From NCBI RefSeq assembly GCF_001677435.1, contig NZ_CP016268.1:2035001-2099000 (forward strand): a stretch of DNA of 64,000 nt, read 5' to 3'. Of this stretch, positions 51,874 to 60,179 are shown one piece after another. The position numbers and the translations under genes are program-made. The notes under the pieces were generated by a model. It made no database searches. It was not told where the DNA came from and was given only the letters and a program-made list of their open reading frames with translations. Positions within the stretch are counted from its first letter, which is position 1, and each line of letters starts with the position of its first letter. Source of the DNA: Woeseia oceani (lineage in GTDB: Bacteria; Pseudomonadota; Gammaproteobacteria; Steroidobacterales; Woeseiaceae).

Positions 51874-52572
51874 CTAGCCTTTGCCAACATCGACAATCAT
51901 AGCTGAATGGTCGGAAAGTCCCGCTTTCCGAACTTCATGATTGTAGCCAACCGATTCTATTCTCATATTCAATCGGGGAGAGGCGAACGCATGATCCAGC
52001 CGGAATCCGTTTCCGACGTTGCTGAACCATGAGAACTCTCTCGCCGTCTCATTTCTACTGCGCCAGGTATCGATCCAACCCAAACCCTCCAGCCTGTCGA
52101 AGTATTCGGTGCAGTGAAAAGTTTTCTCACGCTCATCGACGAAATGGCGACCAGTATTGAAGTCCCCAATTAGGAGTGACTGCTCAACTAACACACCAGA
52201 ATCAAGTCCGCATATAGCGTCAAAAACATTCGCTTTCTCTCTATTTTGCGGGAAATAGAACCCGAGGATATTTATGCCTTCAACGCGAACCCAAGAACAA
52301 CGATGTGCCTCATCGCCAAGTGAGTCGAGCTGCCTTTCTTCGAATGGTGTCCGAGAGCACAGCAAGACCGTATTCAATCTTGCCGGTGTTGAGACGTCGG
52401 AGAAATAAAATAGACCAGCGCGCTCCATCACATGTTTAATATGCGCACCAGTTGGCCCGTTTCGATATTCCGTAATGATTGCGATATCGGGCGAAAGCGA
52501 CACCAATTGTTCGGCAAAGCTGCGCGCTCGATCGCCTCCGCCATGCCTAACATTCCAGGTGATGATCCGCAT
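51874..52572 (-). CDS. Endonuclease/exonuclease/phosphatase-family protein
   Basis: A 232-residue EEP-fold hydrolase. The catalytic blocks are in order: T-W-N-V-R-H-G at the N-terminus, I-I-T-E-Y-R, L-I-G-D-F-N-T-G at about 140, F-R-L-D-H-A-F-A near 195 and L-S-D-H-S-A at about 222. The family includes exonuclease III-like nucleases and phosphatases. There is no signal peptide, so it acts in the cytosol. Its composition is A/T-richer than the core genes. It lies outside but next to the left border of the Xer-type element, so it may be part of an older insertion at the same hotspot (inference). Confidence 0.82.
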   Translation of the reverse strand: MRIITWNVRHGGGDRARSFAEQLVSLSPDIAIITEYRNGPTGAHIKHVMERAGLFYFSDVSTPARLNTVLLCSRTPFEERQLDSLGDEAHRCSWVRVEGINILGFYFPQNREKANVFDAICGLDSGVLVEQSLLIGDFNTGRHFVDEREKTFHCTEYFDRLEGLGWIDTWRSRNETAREFSWFSNVGNGFRLDHAFASPRLNMRIESVGYNHEVRKAGLSDHSAMIVDVGKG

Positions 52573-52756
52573 AATCTTGTGCGTCGCGATTGATATAGGT
52601 CAATAACCGAATGCTAGTCGATTGCCACATTCCGAGCTATTTCATACGAAACGACGAAGGTAATCGCGCGGGACGTTAAGCTTACGCGCGGGATAGGCCT
52701 TTGACTTGAAACCTGTCAACAAAAATCTCTAGTTTCCAAACGCGCATCCCCCCTCA

Positions 52757-52784
52757 TATACACATAATGTATATTACAAGCGTA
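52757..52784 (+). repeat. Degenerate dif-like site (left border)
   Basis: XerC-like arm TATACACATAA (7 of 11 identical to the E. coli arm), central TGTATA (identical), right arm TTACAAGCGTA (3 of 11). It shares CATAATGTATATTA (52763-52776) with the dif site 1.8 kb to the right, in the same orientation. Poor outer arms are typical of attachment sites carried by Xer-exploiting elements, or indicate decay after integration. Confidence 0.65.
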
Positions 52785-52852
52785 GTTTTCGACGCAAATC
52801 GTGACTAGAAATCATACAGTTACACCGTCCACCGATCGGGCGTTCTGTCTCT

Positions 52853-53245
52853 TCAATTAGGTAAGTCAAATACGAAGACTTGAGACTGGCAACCAAGGAC
52901 GCAGTTCTTCATCTCGACATTTGTTGAGTCTTCCGAGATATGAAGTAGCCTGCCTGTTGGCCCAACAAGCTCGCGCACAAAATTCTCGACGAGTTCCGAG
53001 AAAGCTTGGTAGTTCCAATTGCCCTGGTAGCAATTCGGAGGCCCAACTTCGAAGGGATCGCCAAATTGAGTTCCCCAAGGCTGCGCTAAGTCGACTGAAC
53101 AATTTGGAATGTCAAAACAAACTCGATTGTCGGCGTTCGCAATTTGCAATCGAAATCGGGCGGTCATTTGCAACCTGGATTGGTTGTCACCCGAGAAATG
53201 CATGTCGTGAACAACTATCTCGTAGAATTGAACTGCTGCTTTCAT
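52853..53245 (-). CDS. Hypothetical protein of the dif element
   Basis: A 130-residue protein without signal peptide or membrane segment. It has alternating beta-like stretches at the N-terminus (V-Q-F-Y-E-I-V-V-H and L-Q-M-T-A-R-F-R-L-Q-I) and six cysteines, including C-F-D-I-P-N-C and C-V-L-G-C near the C-terminus. I do not recognise a family. Codon use is more A/T-rich than in flanking core genes. It is 120 bp downstream of the phage-type gene on the same strand. Confidence 0.55.
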   Translation of the reverse strand: MKAAVQFYEIVVHDMHFSGDNQSRLQMTARFRLQIANADNRVCFDIPNCSVDLAQPWGTQFGDPFEVGPPNCYQGNWNYQAFSELVENFVRELVGPTGRLLHISEDSTNVEMKNCVLGCQSQVFVFDLPN

Positions 53246-53364
53246 TTCGATGCTCCAGCTATTTCGTCGAGTCAGCTTAATCTTACAGGAATTCCAGTCA
53301 TGCTTATCCGCAATTCGGGGAATTAGCTAAGCCGAAGAGGGCGCTGAAAGACTGGCCATAGGTA

Positions 53365-53775
53365 CTAGGCGACGTTGTCCATTTGCTCGAGTAACTCCCG
53401 ATATTTCTGGCTATCGGCCTCGGATAACGCATGCCAAAGTAATCCGACCATCTGAAAATGACTAGGCCGAACGACCTTGCCACAGTTATCAATAAGCTGA
53501 CCTTTGACGCATCGAAAATCCTTCCAGGCCTCGTCAAGTACTCGACCGTCGCGGTGGAGTTCAAACAACCGCATAACACTCTTGGAAGGCTTCCGTTGGC
53601 CGTTCTTGTATTTCTCAGCAGTGCCGACAGAAATGCAGCACCATTCCGCTATCAGTTCGGCAGGGTAACCGTAGAAGGGCGTAAGTCGAGAAACGGGCCG
53701 CCGAGAGACTGGCGGCAGCAGCCCAGCTTGGCGATGCAAGCGGTGTATAAGGCCGTCAAGGCGATCAACTGGCAT
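53365..53775 (-). CDS. Phage-type HTH protein, DUF3653-like
   Basis: A 136-residue protein. Residues about 30-70 (P-A-E-L-I-A-E-W-C-C-I-S-V-G-T-A-E-K-Y-K-N-G-Q-R-K-P) look like a helix-turn-helix. The following W-K-D-F-R-C-V-K-G-Q-L-I-D-N-C-G-K-V-V resembles the W-x-G-F...L...G pattern of DUF3653 phage proteins, which I recall from filamentous and other phages of Xanthomonas. The frame is open to an ATG at 53844; the shorter start is favoured because the extra residues look non-coding. Likely the element's regulator. Confidence 0.6.
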   Translation of the reverse strand: MPVDRLDGLIHRLHRQAGLLPPVSRRPVSRLTPFYGYPAELIAEWCCISVGTAEKYKNGQRKPSKSVMRLFELHRDGRVLDEAWKDFRCVKGQLIDNCGKVVRPSHFQMVGLLWHALSEADSQKYRELLEQMDNVA

Positions 53776-53844
53776 AGAGACAACATCCCAGCGTTGGGAT
53801 TGGCAACAACACGCTGGTGAATGCGGGCCGGCTCCTTGCCGCAT

Positions 53845-54151
53845 TCCACGTCTGATACTTCGAAGCCGGGTCTCTATTCCTGCGCAGACTGAAGGCCATT
53901 TTGTCGTCTATTTCCTCCAGGCGCAACTATCCCGTCAAGCTAAAAGGGATAGTTGCGAACACTCGCTCCCTCAGCCAACTGCGCAGACGTGCATGGCATC
54001 GTCTGGCCCGCCTTGTTACCGCAGCGGACATCCCGGACAAGGTCAACGGGACGCCTTAAGCGTTACCGCTTAAGCAATCCCCGATATGCGGGGATCTGTA
54101 CTAACGCTGCCATTGAGCGGCCGAGCCGGGCTACGCCCGGCAGCGGATCAC
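53845..54151. other. Non-coding part of the dif element
   Basis: A 307-bp stretch between the phage-type HTH gene and the zinc-ribbon gene, both on the minus strand. No supported gene. Its right half carries the hairpin cluster listed separately. The left half should contain the promoter of the HTH gene. Confidence 0.45.
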
Positions 54152-54157
54152 TCAATG
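54055..54157 (+). repeat. Cluster of three perfect hairpins
   Basis: Three hairpins occur in 103 bp: CTTAAGCG (54055-54062) with CGCTTAAG (54067-54074) around TTAC; ATCCCCG (54077-54083) with CGGGGAT (54089-54095); and GCCGGGC (54125-54131) with GCCCGGC (54135-54141). The last is nested inside CATTGAG (54111-54117) with CTCAATG (54151-54157). Such clusters mark replication origins and packaging signals in single-stranded DNA phages, and folded attP sites in some Xer elements. A transcription terminator is less likely because no T-run follows. Confidence 0.6.
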
Positions 54158-54445
54158 ACGAGAAATAACCGAACCCAAGCGATTTTCAGTGGTCATGAGG
54201 TCAGCGAACGCATCAAGCTCCAGGCAGAACGACAGATCGTGGCAGCCGCTGCGAAACATCGGGCGAAACTCGACATAGCCGCAATCGCTACAGACCGTGC
54301 CAGTGATGTTTAGCAAGCCAGGCCGTGCGAGTTCAGACATTGGCAGGAAGTTGGCCGCGCAGTAGTTTTCGGCTCCGCATTGAGAACAATGACCCAGGTA
54401 ATCCGGTTCATCGTGGCGCCTGGCAGTAGAGGCTTTGCCAATCAT
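54152..54445 (-). CDS. Small zinc-ribbon-like protein
   Basis: A 97-residue protein with two CxxC pairs, C-S-Q-C-G-A-E-N-Y-C and C-S-D-C-G-Y-V-E-F-R-P, spaced about 30 residues apart as in zinc ribbons that bind nucleic acid or act as adaptors. The ATG at 54445 is preferred to a GTG at 54451. It is the gene of the element closest to dif. The opposite strand has an overlapping short frame without motifs. The CxxC spacing supports the minus-strand reading, but the gene remains uncertain. Confidence 0.5.
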   Translation of the reverse strand: MIGKASTARRHDEPDYLGHCSQCGAENYCAANFLPMSELARPGLLNITGTVCSDCGYVEFRPMFRSGCHDLSFCLELDAFADLMTTENRLGSVISRH

Positions 54446-54554
54446 TGGCACAGAGCTGCCGCGCTCAGTCGGCGCGCGCCTTGGTGGGAGTCAAGAAGTA
54501 AGGTGAAGCGTGGCAACATCGCGGTCACAGGATCGGATAACTGTGACCATTCTA

Positions 54555-54582
54555 TGTGCGCATAATGTATATTATGTTAAAT
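54555..54582 (+). other. dif: Chromosome dimer resolution site dif
   Basis: XerC arm TGTGCGCATAA (54555-54565), centre TGTATA (54566-54571), XerD arm TTATGTTAAAT (54572-54582). Compared with the E. coli dif that I recall, 27 of 28 bases are identical, the exception being the first base. XerC and XerD recombine here under FtsK control to resolve chromosome dimers, so this locates the replication terminus. It lies 31 bp after the stop of the hydroxyacid dehydrogenase gene, in non-coding DNA, as expected. Confidence 0.93.
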
Positions 54583-54613
54583 CCCGTTCACACGCAGAAT
54601 ATGGACCAAGCGT

Positions 54614-55555
54614 TCAATACCCTCGTTCGAACCCCACCACGTACTTCAGCGGCTGCTTCTCGCAATAACGCCGGTAGTTCTCGACAAATACAGGGGCTAT
54701 CAGCGATGGCTGGCTGGGTGCGGCCTTGTGTGCGGTGATCACCAGGTTCGGCGTCTCCCACAACGGGCTGTCTTTAGGCAACGGCTCGGTATCGAACACA
54801 TCGAGAACCGCACCGGCCAGTTTGTTCTCACGCAAGGACTGCATCAGGGCATCGTCGTTCACGACATTGCTACGGCCGACATTGATGAAACACGCGTTTG
54901 CTGGCAGCCTGGCCAGCGCTTTGGCATCGACCAGATTGTTGGTCTCTGCAGTGGCCGGCAGTGTCGCCACGAGGTAATCGACGTCAACCAGTATGTCGTG
55001 CATCTCGTTGACCGGCTTGATCTGATCAAACGCATCCGTTGCTGTGCCGGAACGATTAATTCCGGTCGTCTGCATGCCGAATGCTTTGGCGACCCGTGCG
55101 ATGTACGCCCCGATCGAGCCTGTACCCAGAACGCAAAGGTGTTTACCAAAAAGCGTTCCAGATTGTTTTGGAAACCAGTCGTGTGCACGTTGATGCTGCA
55201 TGCGCTCAAACAACTTCAATTCGTGAGCCAGCATGTAGGCCGTCACGTATTCTGACATCGGTGGACCGAACACGTCTTTGATTCCCGTCAGCACGTAGTC
55301 GCGACGCGGCACTGCCGTTAACGGCGTAACGCCGGCCCAGGTGGACTGGACCCACTCTACGTTGGGCAATTCAGCCAGCACCGAGGCAACCATGTCCGGA
55401 TTGCCGAAGACCACAGGCTGACCGGAGTATTTCTCCACAGCCTGCTTTCCGGACGTACACACGATGCCTGAACACGGCGCACCCGTCAGACGTGCTATCT
55501 CATCCGCATAGGCATCGGCTGCCGCATCAATTATCAGGTATTCAGGCATAGTCAT
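54614..55555 (-). CDS. D-2-hydroxyacid dehydrogenase (GhrA-like)
   Basis: A 313-residue NAD(P)-dependent reductase of 2-oxoacids. The Rossmann motif G-T-G-S-I-G lies at about residues 146-151. The conserved I-N-V-G-R-S segment carries the substrate Arg at about 235, followed by D-V-F-D-T-E-P-L-P with the catalytic acid, and the catalytic His is in I-T-A-H-K-A-A-P. The pattern is close to glyoxylate/hydroxypyruvate reductase A. It is the last gene before dif on this side. Confidence 0.9.
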   Translation of the reverse strand: MTMPEYLIIDAAADAYADEIARLTGAPCSGIVCTSGKQAVEKYSGQPVVFGNPDMVASVLAELPNVEWVQSTWAGVTPLTAVPRRDYVLTGIKDVFGPPMSEYVTAYMLAHELKLFERMQHQRAHDWFPKQSGTLFGKHLCVLGTGSIGAYIARVAKAFGMQTTGINRSGTATDAFDQIKPVNEMHDILVDVDYLVATLPATAETNNLVDAKALARLPANACFINVGRSNVVNDDALMQSLRENKLAGAVLDVFDTEPLPKDSPLWETPNLVITAHKAAPSQPSLIAPVFVENYRRYCEKQPLKYVVGFERGY

Positions 55556-55645
55556 CGTTGGCCGTTACGGCGTTCCCGTTTGTCCCGACAGCATCGCCCT
55601 ACTTCACAGGCTTAAAAAAAATCCGTCGCGGCAACCACAATGCTA

Positions 55646-56716
55646 TTACTGAATGTACGGTGCCAATTCTGACTCGTACTCCTGGTACAACTCGTAGTTA
55701 TGCTTAACCGTGTCATTGATATCTTTCTGCAGCCAGGCGGTACGCAAAGAGTCGCGTACCCAGGTGTGTTCAGCCCAGTTGCCACCCGATGTTTTTACGA
55801 TTTCAATTTCGACGCCACCGATCCCGGCAAGACCGGTTGCGCTACCCATCATGCTGGTAAGGTCCCCTATCGACATTTCTTCGTCGTTCTCGGCCCTTGC
55901 TTTCAGTTCCTGTAATTGTGCGGCCTTGGCTTGTCGTACTTCGGCTACCCGGCTCATAGTCCGTATGAAGTCCTTCACTTGCTTTTCGGCAAGCTCTCCG
56001 TCTGCGGGCGGCGTGTACTGATCTTCCTGGGCTGCAGCCATCAATTCACCTTGACGCACGGCTGCACCGAGCAAGCTACCGGACTCCGATAAAGGGTTAC
56101 CGGAATCCGAATAACTGCCTGTATCGAATGAACGTGAAATGTCCGCGCCCGGCCGCATGCCAGCGAACAATGAGCCCAAGACGGCCATTACGATGATCGT
56201 CGCAATTAGCGACACGATGTAGTGCGCCGCGTGCTTTGCAGCCGGTACCTCAAGATACAACGGCAATATTCGCCACAAGAGCACGAGGCTGTAGATACCG
56301 AGACCGAAGGCCAGAAGCCCGCCGATCCACGGCAACCAGCTGAATGCCTGACCAACGTAGCCCGGCACAAATGCCAATGTCAGCGCGGCAAGGCCCAATG
56401 CAAAGTCTCTCTTGCCGCCGAACACGCCCGCCAATGCACTGTAGATAAACGCGGCTATGCCAATGCCGATGACGGCAAAAACCATGTTGAACAAGGACGA
56501 TGCGATCGTCGGTCGAAACATCCCCAGCAGCGATGAACCGCTACTGGTCAGACCACCGAGATAAGCAAGCACCGTGGAGAGAACAATCAGTGGTCCGGTG
56601 AACAGCAAAGCCGTTCTTTTCCAATCACCCGCCTCCGGCAAATAACTGCGCCAGGTGGTTTCCGCATCAAGCAACGCGCCTTTGACAAGTGCCAGTGTTC
56701 GGTTCGGATCAAACAT
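55646..56716 (-). CDS. Yip1-domain membrane protein
   Basis: A 356-residue protein. After a short soluble start (F-D-P-N-R-T-L-A-L-V-K-G-A-L-L-D-A) come five to six membrane helices (about residues 35-200), matching bacterial Yip1/DUF1282-like proteins. The C-terminal 150 residues are a polar helical region with M-A-A-A-Q-E-D-Q-Y and A-K-A-A-Q-L-Q-E-L-K-A-R-A-E. The ATG at 56716 is chosen because the longer frame is unlike the family. Function in bacteria is unknown; eukaryotic relatives act in vesicle traffic. Confidence 0.8.
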   Translation of the reverse strand: MFDPNRTLALVKGALLDAETTWRSYLPEAGDWKRTALLFTGPLIVLSTVLAYLGGLTSSGSSLLGMFRPTIASSLFNMVFAVIGIGIAAFIYSALAGVFGGKRDFALGLAALTLAFVPGYVGQAFSWLPWIGGLLAFGLGIYSLVLLWRILPLYLEVPAAKHAAHYIVSLIATIIVMAVLGSLFAGMRPGADISRSFDTGSYSDSGNPLSESGSLLGAAVRQGELMAAAQEDQYTPPADGELAEKQVKDFIRTMSRVAEVRQAKAAQLQELKARAENDEEMSIGDLTSMMGSATGLAGIGGVEIEIVKTSGGNWAEHTWVRDSLRTAWLQKDINDTVKHNYELYQEYESELAPYIQ

Positions 56717-57405
56717 GCATGACTCCAGTTGGGTATACGTAGTTAATTGGTTCGTGCAACGCGTTGACGTTGCGCTCGAGGCGGATCCCACTTCATTATT
56801 CGATTTTTCGCGAAGTCCTGGGCGGCATCGAGACCGCCGATGCCGCACTGTTTTTCTTTTCTAACTGCGCTGGCGAGCAATAGTAGCTCAATTGCCCGAA
56901 AGGTCATCGCTATTCGTGTCCTGCAAGCAACCGCCAATCCAGGCTCATCGGTCTGGCCAGCCGGGGCGTTCCGGCGATTAAAATACCCAGTTTTGCTATA
57001 TTTTTCAAAGCATAGCGAAAAGCCATGTGGCCCAGGAAAGCTGCTTTTTGATCCCGGATTATGCTAAGCGTCGCCCATTTGTCGTGGTCTGCCTGTAAAA
57101 ATCATGCGGTCAATCGGGCTCCCGGCTCCCGACCGGCATTTGATCGCCACTGCAGCCTGTGTTACCGCACACGCGTACCTGCACTCCACGCACCGTTTCT
57201 GGCCTTGTAAAGCAGGAAAAGATGCGATCGCGATCCTCAATTCTGCAATACCAGGGTGGCCATGGCAGGATGATCGTGTAAAATCGCCGCCCTGCGACAT
57301 TGAGGCTCTGCTCTCGTCTATCGTAGTCGTCGCGGTCTTTCCTACCCTTTTTCTCGATTAATCCCGAACCGCTGTCGTGGTTGCGGTTTGCGTGGTTTTC
57401 TCAAA
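56717..57405. other. Long intergenic region, no supported gene
   Basis: 689 bp between the divergent Yip1 and SulP genes, the longest gap in the window. Short frames on both strands lack motifs. A/T-rich patches near 56990-57010 and 57340-57360 may be promoters for the flanking genes. I looked for tRNA, tmRNA and hairpin terminators and saw none I would claim. A small RNA cannot be excluded. Confidence 0.45.
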
Positions 57406-58983
57406 ATGTTTTTCAGTTTGTTCACCAAGATACACGGTACTTGGAAGACCGATACTTTATCGGGCCTGACAGTAGCGCTCGCGCTCGTTCCAGAAGCCAT
57501 TGCATTTTCCTTTGTTGCCAATGTCGACCCGGTCGTTGGTCTCTGGTCGGCGGTCTTTCTTGGCTTCATCACCGCCGCGTTTGGCGGTCGCCCCGGCATG
57601 ATATCCGGCGCGACAGGCGCCGTAGCTGTGGTGGTCGCGAAGGCAGTCGACGCCGGCAATACCGCTGGCGCAGAGCTCGGTATCGACAATCTCGGTATGC
57701 AATACATGGTGGCCGCCGTGATGCTCGCGGGTGTCATTCAGGGCCTTGTCGCCGTGCTGAAGCTCGGTCGTTTCATTCGCCTGGTGCCGCACCCCGTCAT
57801 GATGGGTTTTGTAAACGGTCTCGCCATTGTCATCCTGATCTCGCAATTTCAGTCCTTTCAGACCGTGGACGGTGAGTGGCTTTCAAGCGATAAAATACTC
57901 GTCATGGGCGCCCTCGCCCTCGTCACGATGTGCATCATCAAGTTTTTTCCCAAGATCAGCGAAGCAGTCCCTTCGATACTGGTCGCGATTGCGGCGGTTG
58001 GTTTGCTGAGTTATTTCAACGTCGTCGATACTAAAACAGTATCGGACGTCTTGTTCGACGGTACTGGCAGCGGCGAATTACGCGGCTCTTTTCCCGCCTG
58101 GGGCTGGCCCGGCGACATTGTCTGGAATCTGGAAACCATACTGCTTATCGGCGGTGTTGCGGCAGCGGTGGCGATGGTAGGCCTGATCGAATCGCTCATG
58201 ACGCTGCAACTTATCGACGACATGACCGAAACACGTGGTGAAGGTAACCGCGAATGTTACGCCCAGGGCGGTGCCAACTTCCTGAGCGGCTTGTTCGGCG
58301 GCATGGGTGGCTGCGCCATGATTGGCCAGAGCCTGATCAATATCCGTTCCGGCGGTCGCGGCCGGATTTCCGGCATTGTAGCGGCACTTGCGCTCGCGGG
58401 TTTCATCCTTGTGGGTGGCCCGATAATCGTTGAGATCCCGGTAGCGGCGCTGGTCGGCGTCATGTTCATGGTGGTCATCGGCACCTTTGAATGGTCAACG
58501 TTCCAGACTTTCGGCAAAGTGCCCGGCTCGGACATACTCGTCATTCTTGTAGTAACGCTTACAACTGTTTTCTTGCACAACCTCGCACTGGCCGTGTTTG
58601 TCGGCGTGGTCATGTCCGCACTGGTATTCGCGTGGGAATCGGCACAGCACGTGCGTCTCAATCCGCAGAATACCGAGGACGGCACGCGTATCTACAACCT
58701 GCAGGGCGTTCTCTATTTTGGTTCCGTGCGCGAGTTTTCTGAGCGCCTGAATCCATCCGATGATCCGGATGAAGTCATCATCGACTTCAAGCACGCACGC
58801 ATTGCGGACTACTCAAGTCTTGAGATTCTGAATGCCATTACCGAGCGCTACCGGAAAGCCGGCAAGAACCTGCTGTTGCGCCACATGAGCAAAGAATGCC
58901 AGCGAATGATTACGGCCGCCGGCAGTCTTGTCACGATCGAGATGGCTGAAGACGATCCGCACTACCGGGTTGTGCGAATCTAG
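57406..58983 (+). CDS. SulP-family anion transporter with STAS domain
   Basis: A 525-residue SLC26/SulP transporter. The first helices carry L-S-G-L-T-V-A-L-A-L-V-P-E-A-I-A-F-S and the segment S-G-A-T-G-A-V-A-V-V; the later G-G-M-G-G-C-A-M-I-G-Q-S motif is also typical. The C-terminal STAS domain (about 420-515) includes V-I-I-D-F-K-H-A-R-I-A-D-Y-S-S. Substrates in bacteria include sulfate, bicarbonate and C4-dicarboxylates. I take the ATG at 57406; a TTG lies 18 bp upstream. Monocistronic. Confidence 0.93.
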   Translation: MFFSLFTKIHGTWKTDTLSGLTVALALVPEAIAFSFVANVDPVVGLWSAVFLGFITAAFGGRPGMISGATGAVAVVVAKAVDAGNTAGAELGIDNLGMQYMVAAVMLAGVIQGLVAVLKLGRFIRLVPHPVMMGFVNGLAIVILISQFQSFQTVDGEWLSSDKILVMGALALVTMCIIKFFPKISEAVPSILVAIAAVGLLSYFNVVDTKTVSDVLFDGTGSGELRGSFPAWGWPGDIVWNLETILLIGGVAAAVAMVGLIESLMTLQLIDDMTETRGEGNRECYAQGGANFLSGLFGGMGGCAMIGQSLINIRSGGRGRISGIVAALALAGFILVGGPIIVEIPVAALVGVMFMVVIGTFEWSTFQTFGKVPGSDILVILVVTLTTVFLHNLALAVFVGVVMSALVFAWESAQHVRLNPQNTEDGTRIYNLQGVLYFGSVREFSERLNPSDDPDEVIIDFKHARIADYSSLEILNAITERYRKAGKNLLLRHMSKECQRMITAAGSLVTIEMAEDDPHYRVVRI

Positions 58984-59370
58984 GACTATCTACTGCGAGG
59001 TGTTTGAGCCGTAGTTGCCGTCTGATCGCTTTATCGCGATTCCTGGCAAACCCAGGTGTACGACATGTGCGGCGGCTTGCACCCGGTCAGCAATGACGAT
59101 GGTTGCACCGACTTCTTTGGCGTAGTCCTGCTCAGGCTTCCCCGATCTCATAGACCCAATCCCGGATTGTGGGGCAGTCCCGTGCCTATCCCGACAGAGC
59201 CAGCATGATATAGGCTGATCGGGCAACATCACGAATAACATCATGCCAACAGTAACCGGGGTCGAACGCTGCTTCCGGCAGTGTCAGGTGTGTGCCGATT
59301 AGATACAGACGACAGACCGTCGCTTGATCTATTATTGCGGCACACTGATCCAGCTTGATGAGCCTGCCGA
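58984..59370. other. Intergenic region with an unassigned minus-strand frame
   Basis: 387 bp between SulP and the acetyltransferase gene. An 84-codon minus-strand frame (58990-59244) ends with the regular-looking stretch A-K-E-V-G-A-T-I-V-I-A-D-R-V-Q-A-A-A-H-V. It could be the remnant of a nucleotide-binding domain, but its N-terminal half looks non-coding and I cannot name it. Confidence 0.4.
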
Positions 59371-59931
59371 ATGCCGAATGATCCGAAGTGCGAGCTGAGC
59401 CACCGCCTTGCGACCAAGGACGATGTCCCGGCCATCATGGAACTCATGCGTCTCGCGATCGCCGAGAACATGAAAGCGTTCCTGAGTGCGGCCGAGATTG
59501 AGGCCGCCCAGGAGACCATGGGTGTTGATCGCACGCTCCTTCAGGACCAGACCTATTTCGTCATTGAGACCGAACACGAAGGTCGGACCCTGGTGGTCGG
59601 TTGCGGCGGCTGGGGCAAACGCAAGACGTTGTATGGCGGTGACCACACGGTTGGTCGCGATGATTCTTTGAGTGACCCGGCCGTTGATCCCGCACGTATT
59701 CGCGCTATGTATACCCACCCGCAATGGACACGGCGCGGCATCGGTACCCTGCTGCTGACCCTCGGTGAAAACGCCGCACGGCAGGCCGGCTTCAAGACGA
59801 TCGAACTGGGTTCTACTATTCCGGGGGAACCGCTGTACTACGCGCGCGGCTATCGGGAAGTCAGTCGCGTTACTCACATTGCGGCGAACGGCTCGGAAAA
59901 CGTTGTCATCAAAATGAGCAAGGCGCTCTGA
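59371..59931 (+). CDS. GNAT-family N-acetyltransferase
   Basis: A 186-residue acetyltransferase. The acetyl-CoA binding motif A is visible as M-Y-T-H-P-Q-W-T-R-R-G-I-G-T-L-L-L at about residues 112-128 (R-x-x-G-x-G/A type, here R-R-G-I-G). It is followed by A-R-Q-A-G-F-K-T-I-E-L-G-S-T and P-L-Y-Y-A-R-G-Y. The acceptor is unknown. The ATG at 59371 starts just before the first conserved strand. Single gene. Confidence 0.9.
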   Translation: MPNDPKCELSHRLATKDDVPAIMELMRLAIAENMKAFLSAAEIEAAQETMGVDRTLLQDQTYFVIETEHEGRTLVVGCGGWGKRKTLYGGDHTVGRDDSLSDPAVDPARIRAMYTHPQWTRRGIGTLLLTLGENAARQAGFKTIELGSTIPGEPLYYARGYREVSRVTHIAANGSENVVIKMSKAL

Positions 59932-60179
59932 CAGGACGCTATAGAGCTAACGTCCTTAACTCTTGCGTATGGCCTGTGACCGCAACTGTCGCGGGCACTG
60001 ACGATTGCATTCCGCGTGCAAAACGGCCCGCGCTCACCGACAAACGCTTAAGTTGGCTGAATTAAATCGACAACCAAGGCAACAGGTTTCGATTGGTGGA
60101 ATAGCTCTCTGCGCAACTTGCGTGATTTGCCGGGATAGCCCGGTGCGTTATTCGCTGGCGCTCACCCTGCCTTCGCCGA

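Larger units (their letters stand above)
52757..54582. mobile_element. Putative Xer-dependent integrated element at dif (IMEX-like)
   Basis: About 1.8 kb lies between a dif-like site (52757-52784) and the full dif (54555-54582), which share the 14-bp core CATAATGTATATTA in direct orientation. Inside are three minus-strand genes (unknown, phage-type HTH, zinc ribbon) and a hairpin cluster, but no integrase, as expected for elements that exploit host XerC/XerD. Filamentous phages of Xanthomonas and Vibrio and the gonococcal island integrate this way. The size is small even for a filamentous phage, so it is probably a remnant or satellite. Confidence 0.65.

Noticed and set aside
54050-54160. Possible integron attC site
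   Set aside because: The stems are short separate hairpins without the paired RYYYAAC and GTTRRRY core sites. No integron integrase or cassette array is present.
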